Shown in pieces: positions 47,629-56,100 of a stretch of DNA of 64,000 bases. Location of the stretch: contig NZ_AP023239.1 of NCBI RefSeq assembly GCF_013393385.1, forward strand, positions 5,146,001 through 5,210,000, written 5' to 3'. The DNA is from Paenibacillus sp. URB8-2 (GTDB lineage: Bacteria; Bacillota; Bacilli; Paenibacillales; Paenibacillaceae). A program made the translations under genes and the position numbers. The notes beneath the pieces are model-generated. The model saw nothing but the letters and a program-made list of their open reading frames with translations, was not told the origin of the DNA and did no database searches. Position 1 is the stretch's first letter. Every line of letters starts with the position of its first letter.

Positions 47629-49140
47629 TTAACGAAGCAATTGCAGAACGCCTTGCGGCTGTTGGTTCGCTTGAGCCAACATTGCTTGAGCGGCTTGAGC
47701 CAGGATGGAGTTCTTGGTTTGTTCGCTCATTTCCTTCGCCATGTCTACGTCACGAATACGGGATTCAGCAGCAGTCAGGTTTTCGGAGGAAGTGTTGAGG
47801 TTGTTGATTGTGTGTTCTAAGCGGTTTTGGTAAGCACCTAATTTAGATCTTTCCGCAGAAACGGTTGTGATGGCTTTGTCAATTACTGTGATTGCCGAAT
47901 TTGCATCCGTTTGAGTGGAGACGTTGATACCTGCAGCTGTAACTGCGTCAGCGGTTTTTGCTCCGTTTGCAAAGGATGCGGAAGTTGCGGAAGTAGTTCC
48001 GACAGTGACTGTAGCAGCCGTCGATGCGCTAATCGAACCATCCAGAGTAAGGTTTACACCTTTAAACTTGGTTGGGTCTGTGAATGAAGCCGTAGTTGCG
48101 TCATTCTTAACGATAATGCTTTCGTTAGTTGCGCCCGCAGTCAAAGTCAACTTCACTTCGTTGGAAGCCAAACCACCCGCAAGCGTACCTGTAGTCCCTC
48201 CAGTAGCAGCTGTACCAGCACCAGCGCCGCCTACTTGGGCAGTGTAACCATTAGCAGTCAAAGCTGCATTCAGAGCTGCTGCTGTCTGTGCACCGGTTGT
48301 AAAAGAGCCGAGAGTATCCGTATCGTCAAAGTCGCCAGAAATCGTGAATGTCTTGTTAGCCGCATCATAAGCAACCGATACAGCAGATAAGTCGCCGCCG
48401 TCGCTGTAATTGATGGTTACACCATTCAGCTCGGAAGTCTGTCCAGTAGTAGTCAATGTGATACCGCCGATAGCACCTGTAGTTGCCGTAGCAGCTGTTG
48501 CGTTAGCCGACAGAGTAATGGCTGTGCCGCTAGTTACAGCAGTACCCAGGTTAACGTCCAGATCAGCGCTCTTCACATCGGTAGCGCCAGTCACAGTTGC
48601 CGTAGCTTTGTCGCGAGCAACGCCCAGAGACTTCGCATCCATCGAGGAGATCGACAAAGAAAGGTTTTGATCGGCATTTGCACCGATTTGGAACTTCACT
48701 TCGCCCAGGTTTCCGTTTTGGATTCCGCCGTTAAGCAGCTTTTGGCTGTTGAACTCAGTAGTATTGGAAATACGAGTCAATTCAGTTGCGAGTTGGTCAA
48801 CTTCAGCTTGGATCTTCTTACGATCATCCGAAGTATTCGTATCTGTGCCTGATTGAACTGCCAGTTCACGCACCCGTTGAAGGATGGAATGAGTTTCGTT
48901 CAATGCACCCTCAGCCGTTTGGATCATCGAGATAGCATCTTGACCGTTACGGGAAGCTTGGTCCAGACCACGGATTTGGCCGCGCATTTTTTCGGAAATT
49001 GCAAGACCTGCAGCGTCATCGCCCGCACGGTTGATGCGAAGACCGGAAGACAGCTTCTCAATGTTCTTGCTTTGGTTGACAGTGTTGGTGTTCAGCTGAC
49101 GTTGCGTGTTCAGCGATGCAATATTGTGGTTGATAATCAT
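47629..49140 (-). CDS. fliC: Flagellin
   Basis: 503 residues from the ATG at 49140 (GGGAGG nine bases upstream; the frame to 49173 is leader). D0/D1 N-terminus IINHNIASLNTQRQLNTNT ... LSSGLRINRAGDDAAGLAISEKMR, and the C-terminus ending AMLAQANQQPQGVLQLLR. The middle (about residues 160-400) is Thr/Ala/Gly-rich and unlike the short Bacillus hag, so the filament has extra outer domains. Sigma-D promoter, CsrA site and the fliW-csrA genes lie immediately upstream. Confidence 0.97.
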   Translation of the reverse strand: MIINHNIASLNTQRQLNTNTVNQSKNIEKLSSGLRINRAGDDAAGLAISEKMRGQIRGLDQASRNGQDAISMIQTAEGALNETHSILQRVRELAVQSGTDTNTSDDRKKIQAEVDQLATELTRISNTTEFNSQKLLNGGIQNGNLGEVKFQIGANADQNLSLSISSMDAKSLGVARDKATATVTGATDVKSADLDVNLGTAVTSGTAITLSANATAATATTGAIGGITLTTTGQTSELNGVTINYSDGGDLSAVSVAYDAANKTFTISGDFDDTDTLGSFTTGAQTAAALNAALTANGYTAQVGGAGAGTAATGGTTGTLAGGLASNEVKLTLTAGATNESIIVKNDATTASFTDPTKFKGVNLTLDGSISASTAATVTVGTTSATSASFANGAKTADAVTAAGINVSTQTDANSAITVIDKAITTVSAERSKLGAYQNRLEHTINNLNTSSENLTAAESRIRDVDMAKEMSEQTKNSILAQAAQAMLAQANQQPQGVLQLLR

Positions 49141-49183
49141 TTGATATTTCCTCCCTGAAATAAGTTGATCCACATCCTTGTGG
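49141..49183 (-). promoter_or_regulatory. CsrA-binding leader of fliC
   Basis: On the minus strand the fliC leader contains CCACAAGGATGTGG (49183-49170): a five-bp CCACA/TGTGG stem with AGGA in the loop. This includes ACAAGGATGT, matching the high-affinity CsrA consensus ACARGGAUGU. A second site, GGGAGGA, overlaps the Shine-Dalgarno at about 49148-49154. Two such sites are how CsrA represses hag in B. subtilis. Confidence 0.75.
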
Positions 49184-49232
49184 TAACACTGCTGTTAAGG
49201 TCGGCCGCCCCTCCAATCAGTGCCTACTATAT

Positions 49233-49259
49233 ATATCGTCCGCTTGCAAGCAATCTTTA
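49233..49259 (-). promoter_or_regulatory. Sigma-D promoter of fliC
   Basis: TAAA (49259-49256), 15 bp, GACGATAT (49240-49233) on the minus strand: perfect -35 and seven of eight in the -10 against TAAA-N15-GCCGATAT. Predicted RNA start is about 85 bp before the ATG, so the CsrA hairpin is in the transcript. Confidence 0.85.
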
Positions 49260-49282
49260 TAGCATTTTTCTGTTTTTCAAAT

Positions 49283-49513
49283 TTATTTTGACTTGAGGCG
49301 GTCAATGAGGGCGTTCAGGCTGCTTGGCGCCGGAGCTGCGGATTCCTTGTTGCTCTCTTTAATAGACAAATAGACCTCCTGCCGAAAAATATCTACATGC
49401 CTCGGAGCGGAGATGCCGATTTTAACGGTTTCTCCTTCCACGCCGAGGATCGTAATCTCAATATTGTCCTGAATGACTATCGATTCTCCCTTTTTGCGCG
49501 CAAGAACTAGCAT
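49283..49513 (-). CDS. csrA: Carbon storage regulator CsrA
   Basis: 76 residues from the ATG at 49513. MLVLARKKGESIVIQDNIEITILGVEGETVKIGI matches CsrA. It binds GGA motifs in mRNA hairpins and represses flagellin translation. The C-terminal tail after residue 60 (ESAAPAPSSLNALIDRLKSK) resembles the extended CsrA tails of Firmicutes. Overlaps the fliW stop by 7 bp. Confidence 0.97.
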   Translation of the reverse strand: MLVLARKKGESIVIQDNIEITILGVEGETVKIGISAPRHVDIFRQEVYLSIKESNKESAAPAPSSLNALIDRLKSK

Positions 49514-49953
49514 GATGGCTCGCCCTCCTTGGTTTGTCCTTCCGTCCACAAAAGCTGCTTGGTTAAATAAGGAGAACGGTGAAGCACAACCTGTTTGCCG
49601 AGCCGCTTCACCGGATTAAGCACGACGGGGGCTAGCAGATTCAGCGTAGATTCTTCCGGCGTGTCTCTGATCGTTACAATGGCACACACCACAACCGAAT
49701 TCGATATTTCCAACTCCTCCGCTTCCGTATCAGGCAGGTCGAACTCATAATGAGGATAAAAAACAAAGGGATCGGTCAGCAAAAAAGAAAGACTCTCCGT
49801 CTTAAGAGATTGCAGATACGAAAATGGTCCTTCCTGCAGATCAATCATCGCAAATTCCGTCTCCTGCTCAAAACCGGGAATTCCTTTCGGAAAATGGTAG
49901 ATCTCTTCATCCTGTATATCTAGCGGACCTAAAGCTGTTGTTTCTATAATCAT
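49507..49953 (-). CDS. fliW: Flagellar assembly factor FliW
   Basis: 148 residues from the ATG at 49953 (AGAGGAG eleven bases upstream; a GTG at 49965 overlaps the ribosome binding site). FPKGIPGFEQETEFAMIDL and the C-terminal RLGKQVVLHRSPYLTKQLL are FliW signatures. FliW binds either CsrA or flagellin, so free flagellin releases CsrA to repress fliC. Confidence 0.96.
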   Translation of the reverse strand: MIIETTALGPLDIQDEEIYHFPKGIPGFEQETEFAMIDLQEGPFSYLQSLKTESLSFLLTDPFVFYPHYEFDLPDTEAEELEISNSVVVCAIVTIRDTPEESTLNLLAPVVLNPVKRLGKQVVLHRSPYLTKQLLWTEGQTKEGEPSC

Positions 49954-50035
49954 TGCACTCAGCACTCCTCTGCGTAAAATAACGTATGAAAAAAGCTATA
50001 GATGGCCATTAACAATCCATCTATAGCTTATAATC

Positions 50036-50599
50036 CTAGACCTGCGCGTCAAGCACCTGCGGCGTAAAGGTCAAAGATGGCTTCTGCCGCAAGTAAATCT
50101 CCACGCTGGACGGCGTGTAATGAAATTGGGGTTTATTTTGCTCCACCTGGATACGAACTTCGGCTCTGCGGTACTCAATCTGCACCGGAACCGCCTTAAT
50201 ATCAATATCTACATTATCATAGGAGGCGGGGCCGCGCACTTCCGGGTAAGATACTGGCTGCCAGTCCTCCCCATAAACTTCGCCGATCGAGTTCCCGGGC
50301 TTGTGAAAATTGGCCATTCGTTCGCCCTGCTCCATTCTCTTCGCGATTCCCTGCAGCCAAAGCTGTTCAACGCCCGAATAAATACGCTGGCTCATCTCGC
50401 GGTATGTTCCGCCCGTATATGCCGCGCGAGCCCGGGATTGGTCAATCGTCACCTCTGGTGCCGGCTGGTGGATATTCCATTCTCCCGGGGTTGTCGTAAT
50501 CTGCAAATCTGCGGGAGGCTGGCTGATGGTCAGATTTCCTGGTGTTGTCTCCATCCCGATCAGCGCCGGTGTCTGAGAGATTTGCACCATCACCTTCAT
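50036..50599 (-). CDS. YviE-like DUF6470 flagellar-locus protein
   Basis: 187 residues rich in Gln, Pro and beta-type repeats such as TISQPPADLQI and IHQPAPEVTID; no signal peptide. Position between flgL and fliW matches yviE in B. subtilis. Function unknown, though part of the flagellar regulon by context. 17 bp after flgL. Confidence 0.8.
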   Translation of the reverse strand: MKVMVQISQTPALIGMETTPGNLTISQPPADLQITTTPGEWNIHQPAPEVTIDQSRARAAYTGGTYREMSQRIYSGVEQLWLQGIAKRMEQGERMANFHKPGNSIGEVYGEDWQPVSYPEVRGPASYDNVDIDIKAVPVQIEYRRAEVRIQVEQNKPQFHYTPSSVEIYLRQKPSLTFTPQVLDAQV

Positions 50600-50616
50600 G
50601 GATGAACACCTCCTGT

Positions 50617-51537
50617 TTATCTAATGAAATCCACCAGAGAATTTTGAATAATCTTAGCCCCGACCGACAGGGAGGCATTATAGATGTTTTCCTGAATCTT
50701 GGATTGCGTCAGCAGCTCAGCATAGTCTCCGTCCTCGGTTTTGGCTTGAAGATCCGTCAAATTGACCTCCAAATCGCTGAGCCGGTTCTTCATCAGCTCA
50801 ATCCGGTTTGATTTGGCCCCAACCTCTGCCTGTACAGCCAGCAGCTTATTGGTTCTCGAGTCGATGTTGCCTAATTGTTTAGATACTTCCGCTGTATTAC
50901 CCACTGTCAGCGCGGCGGAGATATTATCGATCACCGCAAAAATATTATCGCTATCCTGTCCGCCGAACACTTCATTTCCGGTGATGTTAATGGGAAGTTG
51001 AACACTGTCTCCTACCGTGTAATTTAACAAACCTTCATCCGTTACAATCGAGGAAGCGGTAGACGTATCCAGTGTACCATCGGCTCCGGTTGGGAATTGA
51101 TACGGCTGCACATCATACTGCTGGCCGTTAAAGATATACTTGCCCTTAAACTGGCTGTTTGCGATATCAATCAGCTGCTCCTTCAGCTGCTTCACTTCGG
51201 CATTAATGCTGTTAAGCGCCTCCTGCGAGTTGGTTCCGCTTGCCCCTTGAACTGATAGTTCCCGCAGCCGCTGAATGACATCCCCGGTCTGTGTAAGCAC
51301 CGTATCATTAAACTCCAGCCATGAGATCGCATCGTCCACGTTCTCCTGATACTGCGAGTTCGCTGACAGCTCTGAACGGTAACGAAGGGAGTAGGTGATT
51401 CCGACGGGATCGTCGGATGGCTTATTGAGCTTTCGGCCGGTAGCCAGTTGAATCTGGGTATCGTTCATGTTACGCGCATTGCGGTTAAGATTGAGCAGCA
51501 GCTGAGCGTTCATCATATTGGAAGTTACTCTAAGCAT
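50617..51537 (-). CDS. flgL: Hook-filament junction protein FlgL
   Basis: 306 residues. Flagellin-like N-terminus (LRVTSNMMNAQLLLNLNRNARNMNDTQIQLATGRKLNKPSDDPVGI) and a short C-terminal helix with KIIQNSLVDFI. It joins the hook to the filament with FlgK. 17 bp after flgK, ATG at 51537. Confidence 0.95.
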   Translation of the reverse strand: MLRVTSNMMNAQLLLNLNRNARNMNDTQIQLATGRKLNKPSDDPVGITYSLRYRSELSANSQYQENVDDAISWLEFNDTVLTQTGDVIQRLRELSVQGASGTNSQEALNSINAEVKQLKEQLIDIANSQFKGKYIFNGQQYDVQPYQFPTGADGTLDTSTASSIVTDEGLLNYTVGDSVQLPINITGNEVFGGQDSDNIFAVIDNISAALTVGNTAEVSKQLGNIDSRTNKLLAVQAEVGAKSNRIELMKNRLSDLEVNLTDLQAKTEDGDYAELLTQSKIQENIYNASLSVGAKIIQNSLVDFIR

Positions 51538-51554
51538 ATCAGACCCCTCCTTCC

Positions 51555-53159
51555 TTATCTGCCGACGGTGCCGGTGGCATTAATGAGTTTATCAAGCATT
51601 TCGTCATAGGTCGTCATAAAACGCGCGGCAGCGCTATAGGCATGCTGGAACACGAGCATATTGGACATTTCTTCGTCTAGAGACACTCCGCTCACGGATT
51701 GGCGGCGGGCATCCACCTGCTGCACCAGATAGTTGGAGTTCTCCGTCTGACGTGTCGCTTCTTGCGATTGTACACCAAGCTGTCCAACCATAGTTTTATA
51801 AAAAGTGCCTGGAGTGCCCTTAATTCCGGTCGGTGCTGTAAATGTGCCGGATTGCTGGTTGGCAATCAACAGCGCCAGCGTATTATTGCCTTTGACAACA
51901 GCCTCCGATGCCCCCGTGCCGGTCGTACGCAGGGAAGTTGCCAGCAGATCGGTATTGGCTGCAATTTCAGGGTTAAAGGTGATATTGCCTGCGGTAATCG
52001 TACCGCCATCACCGCTTATGGTGAACAGCGGTTTACCCGGATCCAGGGTGCCGTCCATCGTATACCCAAGTTGGTGCAGCCCGTTAAGCCCGTTAACCGT
52101 CGTTTTGACGTCTTGGTTCAGCGTTGCTCCCTGCGGCATGGCGTCGCCGGCGGTCAAAGTCGCTGCCGTACCATCCGCCCGAATAATCGAAGCATCATTG
52201 GTCAGGATCGTTCCCGCAGGCAAAATGGAGCCCTTGGGCAGCGTGACCTCCACCGCTCCAGTAGCGATTGTATTCGCCATATTGTTCAGTTGGCTTTTAT
52301 AGTCGGCCACATACCTCCTGCTGGAGTCGATCATTCCGTAAACTTCGCCGGATTTCAAATCGCCGGTAGTCCCATCTCCGTATGCGGTAGTCAATGAATC
52401 TGAAGTTACGCTCGAAGCCGCGAAACCCTGAACAAGCTGCTGGCCGCCAAGTGAAATATTATAGCCGCTGTCGGTTTGCGTCACGCTGATATTGATGATT
52501 TTGGACAGCTTGTCCGCCATCAAATCACGCTGGTCGCGAAGATCGTTCGCCTTGTCGCCCATGCTCTCTATCCGGAATATCGACTCGTTAAGGTCAGCAA
52601 TCGAAGAAAGATAACCATTGATTTCGGTAGCTTTAACGCCGATATTGGTCGCCAGGTCGCTGTCCAGATTGTCCAGCTGTCTGCTCATATAGTTGAGCGC
52701 GTCCGCCATCGACTGGGAGGTCTGAACAACGATTTTGCGCGCGGTGCTGTCTTCCGGGTTTTTGCTGAGGTCGGACCATGATTTCCAGAAGTTATCCAAT
52801 ACGGTGCTGATTCCCGTCTCCGAAGGCTCATTAAAAATCGACTCCAGCTTGTCCAGCGTATCGGACTGGATGGTCCAACTGCCGAGCGAGGAATTCTCCC
52901 CGCGGAACTGATCGTCGAGAAAAGTCTCGCGGATTCGCTCGATAGAGCCGAATTCTACGCCTGTGCCAAGCTGCCCCGGAGAAGTGGAGTTGCTGAAACC
53001 GTAAGCTTCAATCGGTCTGGAAGCAGCCATTTTGACAGTCTGGCGTGTGTAGCCTTCGGTGTTGGCGTTGGCGATATTGTGTCCCGTTGTGTTGAGCGCC
53101 GCCGTCTGCGTGACAAGGCTTCGCCGGGCGGTTTCAATTGAGTGGAAGGTTGATGTCAC
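51555..53159 (-). CDS. flgK: Hook-associated protein FlgK
   Basis: 534 residues. ETARRSLVTQTAALNTTGHNIANANTEGYTRQTV at the start and SNMLVFQHAYSAAARFMTTYDEMLDKLIN at the end are the FlgK rod-like termini. It sits between hook and FlgL. Confidence 0.95.
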   Translation of the reverse strand: MTSTFHSIETARRSLVTQTAALNTTGHNIANANTEGYTRQTVKMAASRPIEAYGFSNSTSPGQLGTGVEFGSIERIRETFLDDQFRGENSSLGSWTIQSDTLDKLESIFNEPSETGISTVLDNFWKSWSDLSKNPEDSTARKIVVQTSQSMADALNYMSRQLDNLDSDLATNIGVKATEINGYLSSIADLNESIFRIESMGDKANDLRDQRDLMADKLSKIINISVTQTDSGYNISLGGQQLVQGFAASSVTSDSLTTAYGDGTTGDLKSGEVYGMIDSSRRYVADYKSQLNNMANTIATGAVEVTLPKGSILPAGTILTNDASIIRADGTAATLTAGDAMPQGATLNQDVKTTVNGLNGLHQLGYTMDGTLDPGKPLFTISGDGGTITAGNITFNPEIAANTDLLATSLRTTGTGASEAVVKGNNTLALLIANQQSGTFTAPTGIKGTPGTFYKTMVGQLGVQSQEATRQTENSNYLVQQVDARRQSVSGVSLDEEMSNMLVFQHAYSAAARFMTTYDEMLDKLINATGTVGR

Positions 53160-53247
53160 TTCTGTTCCCCCTATGCCTTTTGGTTAATCCAAAGCAAGCT
53201 TGCGATGAAGTCTTTATCTGTCTATAAGGCGGAACTGCTAACCAATG

Positions 53248-53760
53248 CTAACCTTTGGCATCAAAAAGACCCGGTCGGCTCGGAGAGCTGGCTCTGCCAG
53301 ACGGAGGCTGGTACGTAATTTCCTGATTTGGTCTTCCGACCAGCAAATCAAGGGAATAATCTATAAATGCAAGCGACTGCTCAATCAGTCTCTGGTTCAG
53401 TTCATTGGCTTTTTTCAGACGGGCTAATGTGTCCGCCAACTGACCTTGGATATGCAGCAGCCGCGCTTTGTCTTCAGGATCAAATACAAGCCGGGACAGT
53501 TCGGTCAAATTCAAATTTAATTGAGAACGAATGCCGACTCCCTGTAAAAAAGCGAACACGCTCTGTTCACGCTGCTCCTCAAGCTGAGCGCTAATCTTCG
53601 TCAGTTTGGACTCCCGGCTCAGGATATCAACCAGACTCTCAATGTTGTTGTCCATAATAGCCTGTTTCTTCGCAGCGGCCAGATCGAGCATCTGTAAATG
53701 ATTCTCGTCCAGCCGCTCCAGCAGTTCAATCAATGTTGTTAATGACATGGATGGATTCAC
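53248..53760 (-). CDS. flgN: Flagellar chaperone FlgN
   Basis: 170 residues, mostly helical with coiled coil, NPSMSLTTLIELLERLDENHLQMLDLAAAKKQAIMDNNIESL. FlgN family members escort FlgK and FlgL to the export gate. It begins immediately after flgM and lies 88 bp before flgK. Confidence 0.9.
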   Translation of the reverse strand: MNPSMSLTTLIELLERLDENHLQMLDLAAAKKQAIMDNNIESLVDILSRESKLTKISAQLEEQREQSVFAFLQGVGIRSQLNLNLTELSRLVFDPEDKARLLHIQGQLADTLARLKKANELNQRLIEQSLAFIDYSLDLLVGRPNQEITYQPPSGRASSPSRPGLFDAKG

Positions 53761-54048
53761 CTAATTCTCGGAGGATTGCTTAAAAAAGGGGGCGAGTTTC
53801 TCAGCGAGTTGGGATGCGTCTACTTGATAAGTACCGGCGGAGACCTGTTGCTTCAAGCTTTGAATTCTTTGGGCGCGTTCATTATCGACATTCCCGCTGT
53901 TCTGCGCTTCCAAAAGCTTCATGGCTTCCGTAGAAATGGTTACCTCGTCTTTGCGTGTGCTTTTTTTCATTTGTTCCTGCCTTTGCGATTCCGCATTCCG
54001 TTGGTAAGGGTTAATCGGATTAATTCGTCCGCTTTCGTTGATTTTCAC
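53761..54048 (-). CDS. flgM: Anti-sigma-D factor FlgM
   Basis: 95 residues from a GTG at 54048 with AAGAAGGTG upstream. The C-terminal half (VSAGTYQVDASQLAEKLAPFF) carries the FlgM sigma-binding helix signature. It holds sigma-D inactive until the hook is complete, then is exported. Its own sigma-D promoter (54098-54125) gives feedback. Confidence 0.93.
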   Translation of the reverse strand: MKINESGRINPINPYQRNAESQRQEQMKKSTRKDEVTISTEAMKLLEAQNSGNVDNERAQRIQSLKQQVSAGTYQVDASQLAEKLAPFFKQSSEN

Positions 54049-54074
54049 AATTCACACCTTCTTTCGATTATAAA

Positions 54075-54108
54075 AAGGCCGATAATCTTTACTAAGTTTA
54101 TCGGCCTT
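54075..54108 (-). terminator. Terminator between yvyF and flgM
   Basis: An 11-bp perfect stem AAGGCCGATAA / TTATCGGCCTT with a 12-nt loop, followed by five T residues on the minus strand. It ends transcripts coming from yvyF and upstream. Its upstream arm contains the -10 of the flgM sigma-D promoter. Confidence 0.85.
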
Positions 54109-54125
54109 AATTGAAACATACTTTA
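54098..54125 (-). promoter_or_regulatory. Sigma-D promoter of flgM, embedded in a terminator
   Basis: TAAA (54125-54122), 16 bp, GCCGATAA (54105-54098) on the minus strand; seven of eight against the sigma-D -10. The predicted start, about 54091, falls in the terminator loop, so RNAs beginning here lack the stem's first arm and should not terminate. Confidence 0.75.
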
Positions 54126-54151
54126 TAGCTGAAAGCGTATTTTTCCGGAAA

Positions 54152-54562
54152 TTATTGGCCGCGCAGCTTGTCAACCGCCCTATAGGCTCCATTGGAACCC
54201 TTCCGGGAAGCTTCCGCAGCGGCGCTTTCTTTCGATGCATTCATTAAATCTTTGGTCAGTCTTCCGCGGCAGCTGTCGCACATATGCCCTTCCCGGATCA
54301 GCGTTCCGCATACCTCACAAGGGTACATTATATTCGGCGCGTTCGCGATGGAAATTCGCCCCTCACGAATAAAGCGGGTAATTTCTTTGATTGGTATGTC
54401 GGTGGCGTCGGAGAGTTCTTGAATATTGGCACCTTTGTTCTCCCGCAAATATTTCACGCAAATCTCATACTGCTTCTCCAGTTCCTTGATGCAGGACTGG
54501 CACAGCTCCATAACATTCTTGACGTAAATCCGGCCGCACCGTGGACAATTATCGATATTCAT
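54152..54562 (-). CDS. yvyF: YvyF flagellar-operon zinc-finger protein
   Basis: 136 residues with CPRCG-CQSC at the start and CEVCG-CDSC near the C-terminus, flanking a winged-helix-like motif (ANIQELSDATDIPIKEITRFIREGRI). The same architecture and location before flgM occur in B. subtilis yvyF. Proposed negative role in flagellar gene expression is from literature on the family; molecular function uncertain. Confidence 0.85.
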   Translation of the reverse strand: MNIDNCPRCGRIYVKNVMELCQSCIKELEKQYEICVKYLRENKGANIQELSDATDIPIKEITRFIREGRISIANAPNIMYPCEVCGTLIREGHMCDSCRGRLTKDLMNASKESAAAEASRKGSNGAYRAVDKLRGQ

Positions 54563-54969
54563 ATTCGGCAGCCCCCTTTCCTTCCATAGTAATCCGTCAT
54601 GAGACTTCTTGTGCTCCTAGATTACATGATTGCGCCGGTTTCGTCTATGGCTTGCCAATCTGGAGAAAGGATTACCTCGAATAGGAACGGCTTACCTAAG
54701 CTGTATCAATCATCTCTTGTATGAAAGCTTGTTCCAGCCGGACAGCAAAACGCTTTGTATCACTGTTCTTCATGGCCAGCAAAATACTCCTCTCGAATAA
54801 TTTTCTTTGTCGGTATCAAGCTCCTATCCCTTTATCCCAACAATTAGGTTTAAATTTACTCAATCGAGTATATCCTGTAAATACATGTTGATTTAATGTT
54901 GATTTATTGAGAACTTTTCTTTTTCCTATGTTTAACTTCATGGTACAATGGAGGCAAGAGGTGATGAAC
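54563..54969. promoter_or_regulatory. Regulatory region before HTH gene module
   Basis: A 407-bp gap between divergent yvyF and the HTH gene. Near the HTH gene lie an inverted repeat TACTCAATCGAGTA (54857-54870) and two head-to-tail copies of ATGTTGATTTA (54885-54895 and 54896-54906), candidate operators for autoregulation. TACAAT at about 54951 could be a -10, but its -35 is poor. Nothing else recognisable. Confidence 0.45.
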
Positions 54970-55632
54970 ATGGCAATCACGGATATTCTGGAAGTGCAGG
55001 AACGTCAAGAAATCTATGCAAGTAATATCTTTTCTTCCCGTCAATTGCGGGAAAACATTATTACTTACAAAATGTTATGTGATGCTGTCGAGGCTGCAGG
55101 AATTATAACCTACCGGTTATCCGATGAGGATTTTCTAGATAAGGATAAATTTCTGTCTGCCCAACAGGATATCGTGTTCTTGCTTACTCAGGTTCAAGGC
55201 TCACCACAAGCAAAGTCGATTAGAGTCAAGCACTATCCAACAAGAGAAGTCGCCCGCATGCTAGGGGTATCTCATCAAACTATTTCCCGCTGGATCTCCC
55301 AAGGCCGGTTTAAAGGAGTATCCCGCTCCGAGCCGGGGAAACATGTGGACATTCCTGTTGACACACTCTTGGAGTACCCAAGTGGTGAAGTGGTGCAGAT
55401 TAGTGGTGTAGCTGAGGCTTACCATCAAAGAATGCAAATAGCCGCGAGAACGGAGACAGATGACGAACTCAGCTTTATTAACAACAAACTTGCTTCCTAT
55501 GAAGAAAGATATGGTCCATTTGAACAGCTTAAGCAAAAGAGTGATTCCGGGGAACTCTCTGCTTCCGATGAAGATGTGGATTTGGATGTTTGGACGTATT
55601 TGCTTAAAAGAAAACAGGAGCTTCTTGGCTGA
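54970..55632 (+). CDS. HTH DNA-binding protein, unknown role
   Basis: 220 residues from the ATG at 54970 (AGAGGTG six bases upstream). An N-terminal helical part (1-85: IYASNIFSSRQLRENIITYKML), then a MerR/excisionase-type helix-turn-helix at about 87-116 (TREVARMLGVSHQTISRWISQGRFKG), then a charged C-terminal region ending in an acidic stretch (SASDEDVDLDVWTYLLKRKQELLG). It overlaps the next gene by 8 bp. It lacks known antitoxin hallmarks, but a regulator plus a small partner in one overlapping unit is typical of toxin-antitoxin pairs. It sits where B. subtilis has comFB. Function not recognised. Confidence 0.75.
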   Translation: MAITDILEVQERQEIYASNIFSSRQLRENIITYKMLCDAVEAAGIITYRLSDEDFLDKDKFLSAQQDIVFLLTQVQGSPQAKSIRVKHYPTREVARMLGVSHQTISRWISQGRFKGVSRSEPGKHVDIPVDTLLEYPSGEVVQISGVAEAYHQRMQIAARTETDDELSFINNKLASYEERYGPFEQLKQKSDSGELSASDEDVDLDVWTYLLKRKQELLG

Positions 55633-56059
55633 GTTTACTCAGGAGGTATTTACTTCAATTCCCGGTAACATCAAAAACGTTCATCCCGATATCGTTCTGG
55701 ATGTAACGCAAGATAATCAATCGGCGTATAACCCTAAGTTTACAATTAAATTAATTGGCTGGAATTCGTATCTCAAATGCGAAGAGCATGGTGATAAGAC
55801 GGGGAATCTGCAAGCCTTCTTCTATAACTGGTATAACCAAGACGGCACATTGATTATGAAGTTCCACAATCATGGTCATGATCAGTATCCCGATGTACCT
55901 GCTGAAATCACTGAGTTTGACCCTGTTCATCTGCAGTTTCCGTTGCTAGGGGTATCCGATTTGGAAGGTAAAATCCGGGACCACAGCATTTATCAATCAC
56001 TCGACGATGTTCTTGATTTTCTGCGCCATCTGCAGTGGGTTGAGGCTAGGAAGAAATAA
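55625..56059 (+). CDS. Small partner protein of the HTH gene, unknown
   Basis: About 144 residues if the TTG at 55625 is the start (AGGAG four bases upstream; spacing is short). The reading frame runs back to 55460, but that part overlaps the HTH gene. Segments: VLDVTQDNQSAYNPKFTIKLIGWNSYLKCEEHGD and MKFHNHGHDQYPDVPAEITEFDP, with His/Asp-rich residues that could bind metal, and a hydrophilic C-terminus. It vaguely recalls TumE-type toxins, but I cannot assign a family. It overlaps the HTH gene, so co-translation is likely. Confidence 0.6.
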   Translation: MAEFTQEVFTSIPGNIKNVHPDIVLDVTQDNQSAYNPKFTIKLIGWNSYLKCEEHGDKTGNLQAFFYNWYNQDGTLIMKFHNHGHDQYPDVPAEITEFDPVHLQFPLLGVSDLEGKIRDHSIYQSLDDVLDFLRHLQWVEARKK

Positions 56060-56067
56060 TATACAGC

Positions 56068-56100
56068 AAGCCCACGGAACTTTTCACGTTCCGTGGGCTT
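56068..56100 (+). terminator. Terminator of the HTH module
   Basis: A 13-bp stem AAGCCCACGGAAC / GTTCCGTGGGCTT, seven-base loop, then TTGTTTT on the plus strand. It starts 9 bp after the stop codon. The 56101-56327 stretch after it, up to the comFC stop codon, shows nothing recognisable. Confidence 0.9.

Noticed and set aside
55460..55624. Upstream extension of the HTH partner frame
   Set aside because: It overlaps the HTH gene in another frame; the AGGAG-TTG at 55625 gives a more natural overlap.
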